Assembly (NCBI GenBank): GCA_020047775.1
Contig: JAIFNK010000102.1
Location: 1 to 5,184, forward strand
Length of the DNA: 5,184 bases
Direction of reading: 5' to 3'
From: Akkermansia sp.
GTDB taxonomy: Bacteria > Verrucomicrobiota > Verrucomicrobiia > Verrucomicrobiales > Akkermansiaceae
Position 1 is the first letter of the stretch. The number at the start of each line of letters is the position of its first letter. Of this stretch, positions 1 through 5,184 are shown piece by piece. The position numbers were made by a program, and so were the translations under genes. Under the pieces are notes generated by a model that did not search any database, was not told the origin of the DNA, and saw only the letters and a program-made list of their open reading frames with translations.

Positions 1-1294
1 CGCCGAGAGTGATCGACGCCACGAACAGCCCGGCCGCCAATCCCCACCAGACTCCGGTCGCTCCCTGATGGAATCCGAACCCCAATCCCGCTCCCACCGG
101 CAACCCGACCAGCCAGTATGCGGCGAAGCCCATGACGGCAGGCACCCTGGCGTCCCGCAAGCCGCGCAACATCGCCGATGACGCGACTTGCAGACTGTCA
201 AATAGTTGGAACATGCCAACAATCACCAGCAGCGAGCTGGTCAGCGCGATCACCCCGGGCGCACTGATGAACAGTGAGGCGAGGAATTTTCCGAAAACCA
301 GAAACAAAGCGGCCGCCATCAGTGAATAAGCCGCCGCCAGAAACCAGCCTGAGACCGTGATTGCACGGAGCCGGGCGACCTCGCCGCCACCATACGCCTC
401 GCCGATGCGGACGGTGAGCGCCATCGAAAGCCCGAGCGGAATCATGAACGCCGTGGCAGCGAGGGTGATGGCGATCTGATGGGCCGCCATCGCATCCGGC
501 CCGAAGCGCCCCATGATCAGCCCCGCCAGTGAAAACGCCGAAACCTCGCACATCATCTGGAGGCTGGCTGGAAGCCCGACCGCGAGCAAGCGCTTGAAAT
601 CCGGGAAATCCGGCATGCGGAACCACCGGTAGGGCACCCATTCCCGCAACTGCTTCGTCCGCATCAGCCAGCCCATCATCGCAAGCAGGATGGCCGTCCG
701 CGAAATCAGCGTCGCCCAGGCCGCCCCCTCGAAGCCGAGCGCCGGGCAGCCGGCTTTCCCGTGAATCATCACCCAGTTCAGCAAGACATTCAGGCCGACT
801 CCGCCGAGGAAAATCCAGAAAGGCACCCATGGCCGGTTCAGCGCGTCGGCATGGTTTTTCAAGGCGATCGATGCGAGGGCGGGGATCACCGAGGCCATGA
901 TGATCCGGAAAAACACCGGAGTCCTCGCCGTCACCGCCTCCGGTTGGCCGAAAAATCCGAGATTCATCGAGACGACCCAGGAAATCCCGAAAAGCACGAT
1001 TCCCAGCGCCGTCGCCAGGTAGAGTCCGTGGCGGCAGCTGCTGCGGGCACCCTGCGCGTCATTCGCGCCGCGCGAATTCGAGGTGCTGACGGAAATTCCC
1101 GTTAGGAGGCCTATTCCGAAGACAAATGGCACGTGAAACAGCGAGCTCGCAAACGTCAGCGCCGCCAGCTCGGTCACCCCCAGATGCCCGACCATCACCG
1201 TGTCCGCCACGCCGAGCAGCATCTGGCTGAGCTGCCCGATCATCAGCGGCACCGCAAGCCGCAGGGTGAGGCGGGATTCGTGGAGAACGTTCAT
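1..1294 (-). CDS. MATE family (NorM-like) cation-coupled multidrug efflux transporter, C-terminus cut by window edge
   Basis: This is an inner-membrane antiporter expected to expel cationic drugs or metabolites in exchange for Na+ or H+. I translated the minus strand from the ATG at 1294. It gives 431 codons without a stop to the window edge, so only a short tail of a protein of about 450 residues should be missing. The opening resembles MATE helix 1 (LMIGQLSQMLLGVADTVMVG, residues 17-36). Many hydrophobic segments follow in two homologous halves, and 'MLRGLRDARVPA' (375-386) is the typical loop after helix 10. Acidic residues D31, E250 and D366 sit at a constant offset of five from the cation-site residues D36, E255 and D371 of Vibrio cholerae NorM, which supports a working transporter. 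An in-frame ATG at 1342 would add 16 polar residues (SWTIPGFRPN...). I prefer 1294 because homology begins there, but neither start has a clear Shine-Dalgarno sequence. The gene is divergent from the amino-sugar operon. Substrate unknown. Confidence 0.93.
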   Translation of the reverse strand, partial: MNVLHESRLTLRLAVPLMIGQLSQMLLGVADTVMVGHLGVTELAALTFASSLFHVPFVFGIGLLTGISVSTSNSRGANDAQGARSSCRHGLYLATALGIVLFGISWVVSMNLGFFGQPEAVTARTPVFFRIIMASVIPALASIALKNHADALNRPWVPFWIFLGGVGLNVLLNWVMIHGKAGCPALGFEGAAWATLISRTAILLAMMGWLMRTKQLREWVPYRWFRMPDFPDFKRLLAVGLPASLQMMCEVSAFSLAGLIMGRFGPDAMAAHQIAITLAATAFMIPLGLSMALTVRIGEAYGGGEVARLRAITVSGWFLAAAYSLMAAALFLVFGKFLASLFISAPGVIALTSSLLVIVGMFQLFDSLQVASSAMLRGLRDARVPAVMGFAAYWLVGLPVGAGLGFGFHQGATGVWWGLAAGLFVASITLG

Positions 1295-1452
1295 CAGTGG
1301 CCCGCCGTGATTGGGGCGAAAGCCCGGAATTGTCCATGACATACTTGTTACATTCCATTGACGCCATGGAGTCGCTTTATTAGTTCTGAGCCGCGATCAC
1401 GGACCACCAGCGCAAATACACCGTCCGGCCCTCACCAGGCCCCCAACCGACC
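1295..1452. promoter_or_regulatory. Divergent intergenic region with weak promoter candidates
   Basis: This 158-bp spacer lies between the starts of the efflux gene (leftward) and the sugar-kinase operon (rightward), so it should hold both promoters. For the rightward direction I see TTGACG at 1358-1363 as a possible -35 box. The AT-rich stretch at 1376-1386 follows at a roughly suitable distance, but its -10 match is poor (TAGTTC at 17-bp spacing, or TATTAG at 14-bp spacing). On the other strand the same AT patch reads TAATAA, with no convincing -35 partner. No palindromic operator or riboswitch-like fold stands out. If the efflux gene starts at 1342, its first codons overlap this region. 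Confidence 0.3.
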
Positions 1453-2817
1453 ATGAACCAGCCCCTCTTACCCGCTCCGCTCGACCCCGGTTTCCAACCC
1501 GCCGTCCTCTTCAACCGTGACTACGTCCGCCGCGTCCGCATCTCCGGCAAGGCCGTGCCGCTCGTGCTTGGCCTTGAGCGCGAATGCGGACTGGTCTCGC
1601 GGTTTGAAACCGTCGTCAGCCCCACCGCGGATGCTGCCACCTTGTTCTACGTCGAGCGCGTCGTGAAATTCCTGCTCTGGGGCCGCGGTGGCTGGAAACT
1701 CCACTTCGGCGGGCCGGAAGCCATCGGCGAATCGATCCGCAAAACCTATTCGGCGCGGGGGGCGCGCAAGTTCGACTGCAATATGATGGCACTCGCCTAC
1801 GGCAAGAAATTCGAAGTCGTTCTCACATCCGCTGACAAAGTCCCCGCCGCCCGGGACATGCAGGTCGCCGCCGGCGGCCATCTCAAGGGCTGCCGGATCG
1901 GATTCGATCTCGGGGCCAGCGATTACAAGGTGTCCGCCGTCGTCGATGGCGAGGCGGTTTTCACCGAGGAAACTCCATGGGATCCGAAAAACCAGGCCAA
2001 CCCGGAATATCACTACCACCACATCTCCGCAGCCCTCCACCGCGCCGCCGCCTGCATGCCGCGCGTCGATGCGATCGGTGGCAGTTCGGCCGGCGTCATC
2101 GTGGACAACGAAATCCGCGTCGCCTCCTTGCTGCGTTCTATTCCGAAAAAACTTTTCCCCGCCGCCGCCGCGGTTTTCAAGCGCATCGCCAAGGAATGGA
2201 ACGTGCCGTTGGTCGTGATGAATGACGGCGATGTCACCGCACTCGCCGGCGCGCTTTCCCTTCAACAGAAAGGCATGTTGGGAATTGCGATGGGCTCCAG
2301 CGAAGCCGCCGGATTCATGGACAAGCGCGGCTGTATCCTCGGCTGGCTCAACGAACTCGCCTTCGCCCCGGTCGATTACAACCCGAAGGCACCCGCCGAT
2401 GAATGGTCCGGGGATGAGGGCGTCGGCGCGCTCTATTTCTCCCAACAGGCGGTCAATAAACTCCTGCCCGCCGCCAAAATCAAACTTCCCAAGGCCATGG
2501 GTCTTCCCGAGCGACTCAAGGAAGTTCAAAACCTGATGGCCGCCGGCGATGAGCGCGCCGCGAAAATTTACGAAACCATCGGCGTCTATCTGGGCTACAC
2601 GATTCCCCATTATCGCGATTTCTATGACTTCGATCACATGCTTGTCCTGGGGCGCGTGACGACCGGCAGGGGCGGCGACATCGTGCTCGCCAAAGCCCGT
2701 GAAGTGCTGGCCATGGAGTTTCCCGAAGTCTACGTCACCATGCACGTGCCGGACGAGAAGACCCGCCGCGTCGGCCAGGCGGTGGCTGCCGCGAGTTTGC
2801 CAAAAGCCAAAAAATAA
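1453..2817 (+). CDS. Divergent ROK-like (ASKHA fold) sugar kinase, probable amino-sugar kinase
   Basis: Predicted cytoplasmic ATP-dependent sugar kinase of 454 residues. The sugar-kinase/actin signatures lie in order in the C-terminal two thirds. Phosphate-1 loop: GFDLGASDYK (150-159). Catalytic region: VVMNDGDVTALAG (254-266), with D258 the likely base, like the ND of ROK kinases. Phosphate-2 loop: GIAMGSSEAAGFMD (277-290). Adenosine motif: LVLGRVTTGRGGD (397-409). Two features depart from standard ROK proteins of about 300 residues. About 145 residues precede the ATPase fold, and the zinc motif CxCGxxGC with its GExGH partner is absent, with NELAF (300-304) at the corresponding place. The ATG at 1453 gives the full reading frame but has no Shine-Dalgarno sequence. 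It is the first gene of an operon with a PIG-L deacetylase and NagB, so GlcNAc or glucosamine is the likely substrate by context. Another sugar, or a non-kinase ASKHA regulator, remains possible. There is no helix-turn-helix of the NagC/Mlc type at the N-terminus. Confidence 0.85.
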   Translation: MNQPLLPAPLDPGFQPAVLFNRDYVRRVRISGKAVPLVLGLERECGLVSRFETVVSPTADAATLFYVERVVKFLLWGRGGWKLHFGGPEAIGESIRKTYSARGARKFDCNMMALAYGKKFEVVLTSADKVPAARDMQVAAGGHLKGCRIGFDLGASDYKVSAVVDGEAVFTEETPWDPKNQANPEYHYHHISAALHRAAACMPRVDAIGGSSAGVIVDNEIRVASLLRSIPKKLFPAAAAVFKRIAKEWNVPLVVMNDGDVTALAGALSLQQKGMLGIAMGSSEAAGFMDKRGCILGWLNELAFAPVDYNPKAPADEWSGDEGVGALYFSQQAVNKLLPAAKIKLPKAMGLPERLKEVQNLMAAGDERAAKIYETIGVYLGYTIPHYRDFYDFDHMLVLGRVTTGRGGDIVLAKAREVLAMEFPEVYVTMHVPDEKTRRVGQAVAAASLPKAKK

Positions 2818-2821
2818 CCTG

Positions 2822-3679
2822 ATGAACCTCCACAACGCCAGCACTTCGATTTTCATTCCCGACGGCAAGCCAGAGCCGGAGGCCCTGTCACGCGTCACCC
2901 ATCTCGGCATCGGCGCGCACCAGGACGATTTGGAATTCATGGCCTTTCACGGCATTCTCAACTGCTTCGCCCGCGACGACCGGTGGTTCGGCGGCGTCAC
3001 CTGCACCAACGGTGCCGGCAGCTCGCGCAGCGGTCCCTACGCCCTGTTCACCGACGAGCGCCTGATGGCCATCCGGCGGCAGGAACAAAACACCGCCGCC
3101 ACCGTCGGTGGCTTCGGCGCGATGATCCAACTCGACTACCCAAGCAGCGCGGTGAAAAACTCCACCGACCCGGGCTTGAAAGAGGATTTGATCGAAATTC
3201 TAACCGTAACCCGCCCCGAAGTCGTTTACACCCACAATCCCGCCGACAAACACGACACCCACATCGGCGTGACCATCGCCGCACTCAAGGCGATGCGCGA
3301 ACTGCCGCGCGACCTCCGCCCGAAGCAAATCATCGGCTGCGAAGTCTGGCGCAACCTCGACTGGCTGCCCGATTCCCAAAAAGTGCTCATGGACGTAAGT
3401 GGTCGCGACAATCTCGCCGCCGCCCTCAACGGCGTTTTTGACTCACAGATCGCCGGTGGCAAACGCTACGACCTCGCTACGCTGGGCCGCCGCTCCGCCA
3501 ACGCCACGTTCTTCGATTCCCACGCCACCGACTCCTCCACGCAACTCATCTTCGGCCTCGATCTCACGCCCCTCGTCTCGGATGACACCACCGACATCGT
3601 CGGCTACGTCTGCGACCTCATCGACCAATTCAACGCGGATGTCCGTCAAAAACTCGGTAAACAACTCGGCCTGATCTAA
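2822..3679 (+). CDS. PIG-L/LmbE family zinc-dependent N-acetylglucosaminyl deacetylase
   Basis: The PIG-L family removes the N-acetyl group from GlcNAc-containing molecules (GPI precursor, MshB and BshB substrates, archaeal diacetylchitobiose). This protein has 285 residues and the expected motifs. GAHQDDLEF (31-39) is the first metal motif: H33 and D36 should bind zinc and D35 act as general base. RRQEQNTAA (85-93) matches the conserved R..E...A helix. THNPADKHDTHI (137-148) supplies the third zinc ligand (H144 or H147). Both motifs vary from the usual HPDD and HPDH. I see no signal peptide or membrane segment, so it is probably cytoplasmic. I chose the ATG at 2822 because the motif then falls at the usual distance from the N-terminus. 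The longer in-frame start at 2699 would only read through the kinase gene in another frame. It starts 4 nt after the kinase stop and its stop TAA overlaps the nagB ATG (TAATG), so translational coupling is likely. The context suggests GlcNAc-6-phosphate or GlcNAc as substrate, which is inference. Confidence 0.9.
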   Translation: MNLHNASTSIFIPDGKPEPEALSRVTHLGIGAHQDDLEFMAFHGILNCFARDDRWFGGVTCTNGAGSSRSGPYALFTDERLMAIRRQEQNTAATVGGFGAMIQLDYPSSAVKNSTDPGLKEDLIEILTVTRPEVVYTHNPADKHDTHIGVTIAALKAMRELPRDLRPKQIIGCEVWRNLDWLPDSQKVLMDVSGRDNLAAALNGVFDSQIAGGKRYDLATLGRRSANATFFDSHATDSSTQLIFGLDLTPLVSDDTTDIVGYVCDLIDQFNADVRQKLGKQLGLI

Positions 3680-4449
3680 TGGAAATCATCATCCAACCCA
3701 CCACCGAAGCCGCCGCCGGCATCGCCGCACGGATCATCGCGCGCCTGCTCCGCGACAAGCCGGACGCGGTCCTCGGACTTGCCACCGGCAGCACGCCACT
3801 GCCGCTCTATCAGGCACTGGTCGCGATGAATCTCGACTGGAGCAAGGTCACCACCTTCAACCTCGACGAATACATCGGCCTGCCGCGCGAGCATCCCCAG
3901 TCCTACCACAGCTTCATGTGGGAGAATCTTTTCCGACAGGTGAACATCGCTCCGGAAAACGTCCACATCCCCGATGGGAACGCACCGGACATTCCCGCCT
4001 TCTGCGCGAGCTATGAAAATCAAATCCGCGCAGCCGGAGGCATCGACTTGCAAGTGCTTGGCATCGGCACCGACGGCCACATCGGCTTCAACGAGCCGAC
4101 CTCCTCGCTCGCCTCGCGCACCCGCATCAAGACGCTCACCCCGCAGACCCGCAAGGACAACGCCCGCTTTTTCGGAAGCGAGGACAGCGTCCCGCATCAC
4201 GTCATCACCATGGGCATCGGCACCATCATGGAAGCCCGCCTGAATCTTCTGCTCGCCTTCGGACCCAGCAAGGCCAATGCCGTCGCAGAGGCGGTCGAGG
4301 GCCCTGTCACCTCGATCAATCCCGCCTCCGTGCTCCAGATGCATCCGGTGGTGAAAGTCTGCCTCGATGAACCGGCCGCCGGTCAACTCCAGCGTGCCGA
4401 CTATTTCCGCTGGGTTTACGAGAACAAGCCCGCGTGGCAGGCATTCTAA
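3679..4449 (+). CDS. nagB: Glucosamine-6-phosphate deaminase/isomerase NagB
   Basis: NagB converts glucosamine-6-phosphate to fructose-6-phosphate and ammonia in the cytoplasm, the last step of amino-sugar catabolism before glycolysis. The 256 residues are full length (E. coli NagB has 266). LATGSTP (34-40) is the phosphate-binding loop. FNLDEYIGLP (60-69) carries D63, equivalent to E. coli D72. LGIGTDGHIGFNEP (127-140) carries D132, H134 and E139, equivalent to D141, H143 and E148. R163 and K198 correspond to R172 and K208. The stretch SSLASRTRIKTLT (142-154) is the same as in E. coli as I recall that sequence, and includes counterparts of allosteric residues S151, R158 and K160. Y242 matches Y254 near the C-terminus, so activation by GlcNAc-6-phosphate is possible. 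The ATG at 3679 overlaps the stop of the deacetylase gene by one base and has no Shine-Dalgarno sequence, which points to coupled translation. It is the last gene of the operon. Confidence 0.97.
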   Translation: MEIIIQPTTEAAAGIAARIIARLLRDKPDAVLGLATGSTPLPLYQALVAMNLDWSKVTTFNLDEYIGLPREHPQSYHSFMWENLFRQVNIAPENVHIPDGNAPDIPAFCASYENQIRAAGGIDLQVLGIGTDGHIGFNEPTSSLASRTRIKTLTPQTRKDNARFFGSEDSVPHHVITMGIGTIMEARLNLLLAFGPSKANAVAEAVEGPVTSINPASVLQMHPVVKVCLDEPAAGQLQRADYFRWVYENKPAWQAF

Positions 4450-4465
4450 TCCAATGTCCCGTGCC

Positions 4466-4516
4466 CGGCCGATCGGGGCCGAATGAAAACCGCCCCCCGC
4501 CAACAGCGGAGGGTGG
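4466..4516. other. Tandem GC-rich hairpins after nagB, possible operon 3' end structure
   Basis: Two inverted repeats follow 16 bp after the nagB stop. The first pairs 4466-4470 with 4477-4481 (CGGCC/GGCCG, 6-nt loop). The second is longer: 4490-4500 pairs with 4506-4516 over 10 pairs (one of them G-U), with a single C/A mismatch and loop CAACA. Neither has a T-run directly after it on the plus strand, so they are not standard intrinsic terminators for nagB. On the minus strand the larger stem is followed by TTTT. They may protect the mRNA 3' end, act with Rho, or be part of a dispersed repeat. Confidence 0.45.
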
Positions 4517-4602
4517 GTTGGAAGCCGTGTGGTTTTGTCGCCGTCGGGAAATGCGATTGAGAAGCAACTTCAAGCCATTGATTTTTCGGTGTGATTTTTC
4601 GA

Positions 4603-4630
4603 TTGCCACCGTTGGAAGAGGTGCTACACC
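4603..4630 (+). promoter_or_regulatory. Candidate sigma70-type promoter for the tRNA gene
   Basis: TTGCCA (4603-4608) matches the -35 consensus at five of six bases. TACACC (4625-4630), 16 bp further on, matches the -10 box at three of six, including the first TA. This would start transcription near 4637, about 50 nt upstream of the mature tRNA, which is reasonable for a bacterial tRNA. The -10 box overlaps a hairpin (4617-4633), and the match is modest, so this is only a candidate. Confidence 0.3.
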
Positions 4631-4675
4631 TCTGCCGCAGCGCGGAGGTTGGGGGTTACGGCCCCAAGCCGGGCC
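4617..4675. repeat. Cluster of short palindromes, REP-like candidate
   Basis: Several inverted repeats are packed into about 60 bp just upstream of the tRNA. AGAGGTG/CACCTCT (4617-4633) has a perfect 7-bp stem and a 3-nt loop. CCGC/GCGG lies at 4635-4645. TTGGGG/CCCCAA (4649-4667) has a 6-bp stem and a 7-nt loop, and competes with GGCCC/GGGCC (4660-4675). Such clusters of GC-rich stems in an intergenic spacer resemble bacterial REP elements. Only one clear copy is in the window, so repetition in the genome cannot be shown here. Part of it could instead be the folded 5' leader of the tRNA precursor. Confidence 0.35.
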
Positions 4676-4685
4676 GACCCAAAAC

Positions 4686-4758
<73 letters not shown>

Positions 4759-4780
4759 CTTTTTTCATCATAAACGACTT

Positions 4781-4805
4781 AGGGAGCTGAAAAGCTCCCT
4801 TTTTT
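4781..4805 (+). terminator. Intrinsic (Rho-independent) terminator of the tRNA-Lys gene
   Basis: AGGGAGCT (4781-4788) and AGCTCCCT (4793-4800) form a perfect 8-bp stem closed by a GAAA tetraloop, followed directly by a T-run (4800-4805, its first T shared with the stem). This is a textbook intrinsic terminator 23 bp after the tRNA 3' end. The earlier T-run at 4760-4765 has no separate stem of its own, apart from the tRNA fold. Confidence 0.93.
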
Positions 4806-4825
4806 GTTGCTGAAAAGGAGGCTGG

Positions 4826-4846
4826 CGGTGCATTTCCGGTGCATTT
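4826..4846. repeat. Direct repeat CGGTGCATTT, two copies, period 11 bp
   Basis: The decamer CGGTGCATTT occurs at 4826-4835 and again at 4837-4846 with one base between the copies. The spacing is about one helical turn, which would place both copies on the same DNA face. It lies 21 bp after the tRNA terminator. The function is unknown; a protein-binding site or a replication-slippage product would both fit. Confidence 0.6.
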
Positions 4847-4936
4847 TTCGACTCCATGGGGGAAGGCTTGTTATCAGGTTGAACTGTGATTCTTGCACGC
4901 GAGGTCCTCGTAATTTGTGGCATGAATTCCAAGAAA

Positions 4937-4960
4937 GGTGTCATGGTGTCATGATGTCAT
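4937..4960. repeat. Three tandem octamers G(G/A)TGTCAT
   Basis: GGTGTCAT at 4937-4944, GGTGTCAT at 4945-4952 and GATGTCAT at 4953-4960 lie head to tail without spacers, with one base changed in the third copy. Twenty-four bases of a near-perfect 8-bp tandem repeat are unlikely by chance in a window of this size. It could be a small variable-number tandem repeat or an operator with repeated half sites. No gene start is close enough to say which gene it would control. Confidence 0.7.
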
Positions 4961-5184
4961 TGGATTTTTCCGGAGCATGGCACTTGCGAGAAATTTGACC
5001 CCAATTTGCGATGAGGCTTTCGGGCCCATGCGGTGGCAAAAAGCGGCGTTTGCCCATCTTGCCGAAGTTCGTGCGGGTTCGCGTGCGGGCTGAAGCGGGT
5101 GCGGCCTCCGGCATTTCGGCCGTGTAGCCGTTTCTGAGCAACCAGGCGGCGAGGGGCGGCACCGGTCTACAGAGGCAGCACGGC
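4941..5184 (-). CDS. Possible C-terminal end of an unrecognised protein, or non-coding
   Basis: On the minus strand one frame is open from the right window edge to a TGA at 4941-4943, about 80 codons, with a GTG at 5162 as the first possible internal start. The translation contains RNGYTAEMPEAAPASARTRT and GKMGKRRFLPPHGPES. It is rich in Arg, Pro and Ala with no membrane segment or family motif that I know. The last codons (DIMTP) come from the tandem octamer, which suggests that the frame runs into repeat DNA instead of ending in a conserved C-terminus. It may be the tail of a real gene outside the window, a decayed fragment, or chance in GC-rich DNA. Confidence 0.2.
   Translation of the reverse strand, partial: PCCLCRPVPPLAAWLLRNGYTAEMPEAAPASARTRTRTNFGKMGKRRFLPPHGPESLIANWGQISRKCHAPEKSNDIMTP

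Larger units (their letters stand above)
4806..5184. other. 379-bp right-end region without a recognisable gene
   Basis: After the terminator the sequence becomes more AT-rich to about 5010, then GC-rich again to the edge. Short open frames on both strands show no known motif, no Shine-Dalgarno sequence and unlikely composition. The region holds two short tandem repeats (4826-4846 and 4937-4960) and a minus-strand frame open at the right edge, each described separately. There is no second tRNA, integrase or transposase. Confidence 0.6.

Noticed and set aside
198..830. 210-codon open frame on the minus strand within the efflux gene
   Set aside because: It overlaps the MATE gene in another frame on the same strand. 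The MATE frame shows transmembrane helices and conserved residues and this one does not.
2699..2821. Longer N-terminus for the PIG-L protein starting at 2699
   Set aside because: The extra 41 residues lie within the kinase gene in another frame and read as Pro/Arg/Ser-rich noise. The family motif is correctly placed from 2822.
1468..2940. 490-codon open frame on the minus strand opposite the sugar kinase
   Set aside because: It is antisense to a gene with clear ASKHA motifs. Its translation is a His/Gly/Asp-rich mix with no domain, typical of a GC-rich shadow frame.
3676..4503. 275-codon open frame on the minus strand opposite nagB
   Set aside because: It is a shadow of nagB, whose catalytic motifs on the plus strand are unambiguous.
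4760..4765. T-run directly after the tRNA as its terminator
   Set aside because: No dedicated stem precedes it apart from the tRNA itself. The 8-bp stem with tetraloop and T-run at 4781-4805 is much stronger.
4804..4998. 64-codon plus-strand frame after the terminator
   Set aside because: It begins inside the terminator region, has no ribosome binding site and no recognisable motif, and crosses both tandem repeats.

Overview
The window appears to be chromosomal DNA from a fairly GC-rich, Gram-negative-type bacterium. The gene styles, the near absence of Shine-Dalgarno sequences and the gene order suggest a Verrucomicrobia-like host (Luteolibacter/Haloferula type). That placement is my impression from the sequence and was not tested by any search.

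Layout, left to right. Positions 1-1294 (minus strand) hold almost all of a NorM-like MATE multidrug efflux transporter whose last few C-terminal codons lie beyond the left edge. A 158-bp intergenic region (1295-1452) separates it from a divergent, tightly packed three-gene operon on the plus strand: a divergent ROK-like (ASKHA fold) sugar kinase (1453-2817), a PIG-L/LmbE-family zinc N-deacetylase (2822-3679) and glucosamine-6-phosphate deaminase NagB (3679-4449). The gaps are 4 nt and then a 1-nt stop/start overlap. A 236-bp spacer follows with several GC-rich hairpins and a plausible promoter. It leads to a tRNA-Lys with anticodon CTT (4686-4758) and a textbook intrinsic terminator (4781-4805). 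The last 379 bp contain no gene I can recognise. They hold two small tandem direct repeats and a weak minus-strand reading frame that is open to the right edge.

The most interesting reading concerns the operon. Kinase, amino-sugar N-deacetylase and deaminase are together enough to take N-acetylglucosamine to fructose-6-phosphate. The PIG-L protein would fill the place usually held by the amidohydrolase NagA. No nagA is present in the window, and the gene order would match the order of reactions if the kinase acts first. NagB keeps every catalytic residue and the main allosteric-site residues of the E. coli enzyme. The kinase is unusual because it has about 145 residues in front of the ATPase fold and lacks the ROK zinc-binding cysteine cluster. 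I found no CRISPR array, transposase, integrase or phage gene.
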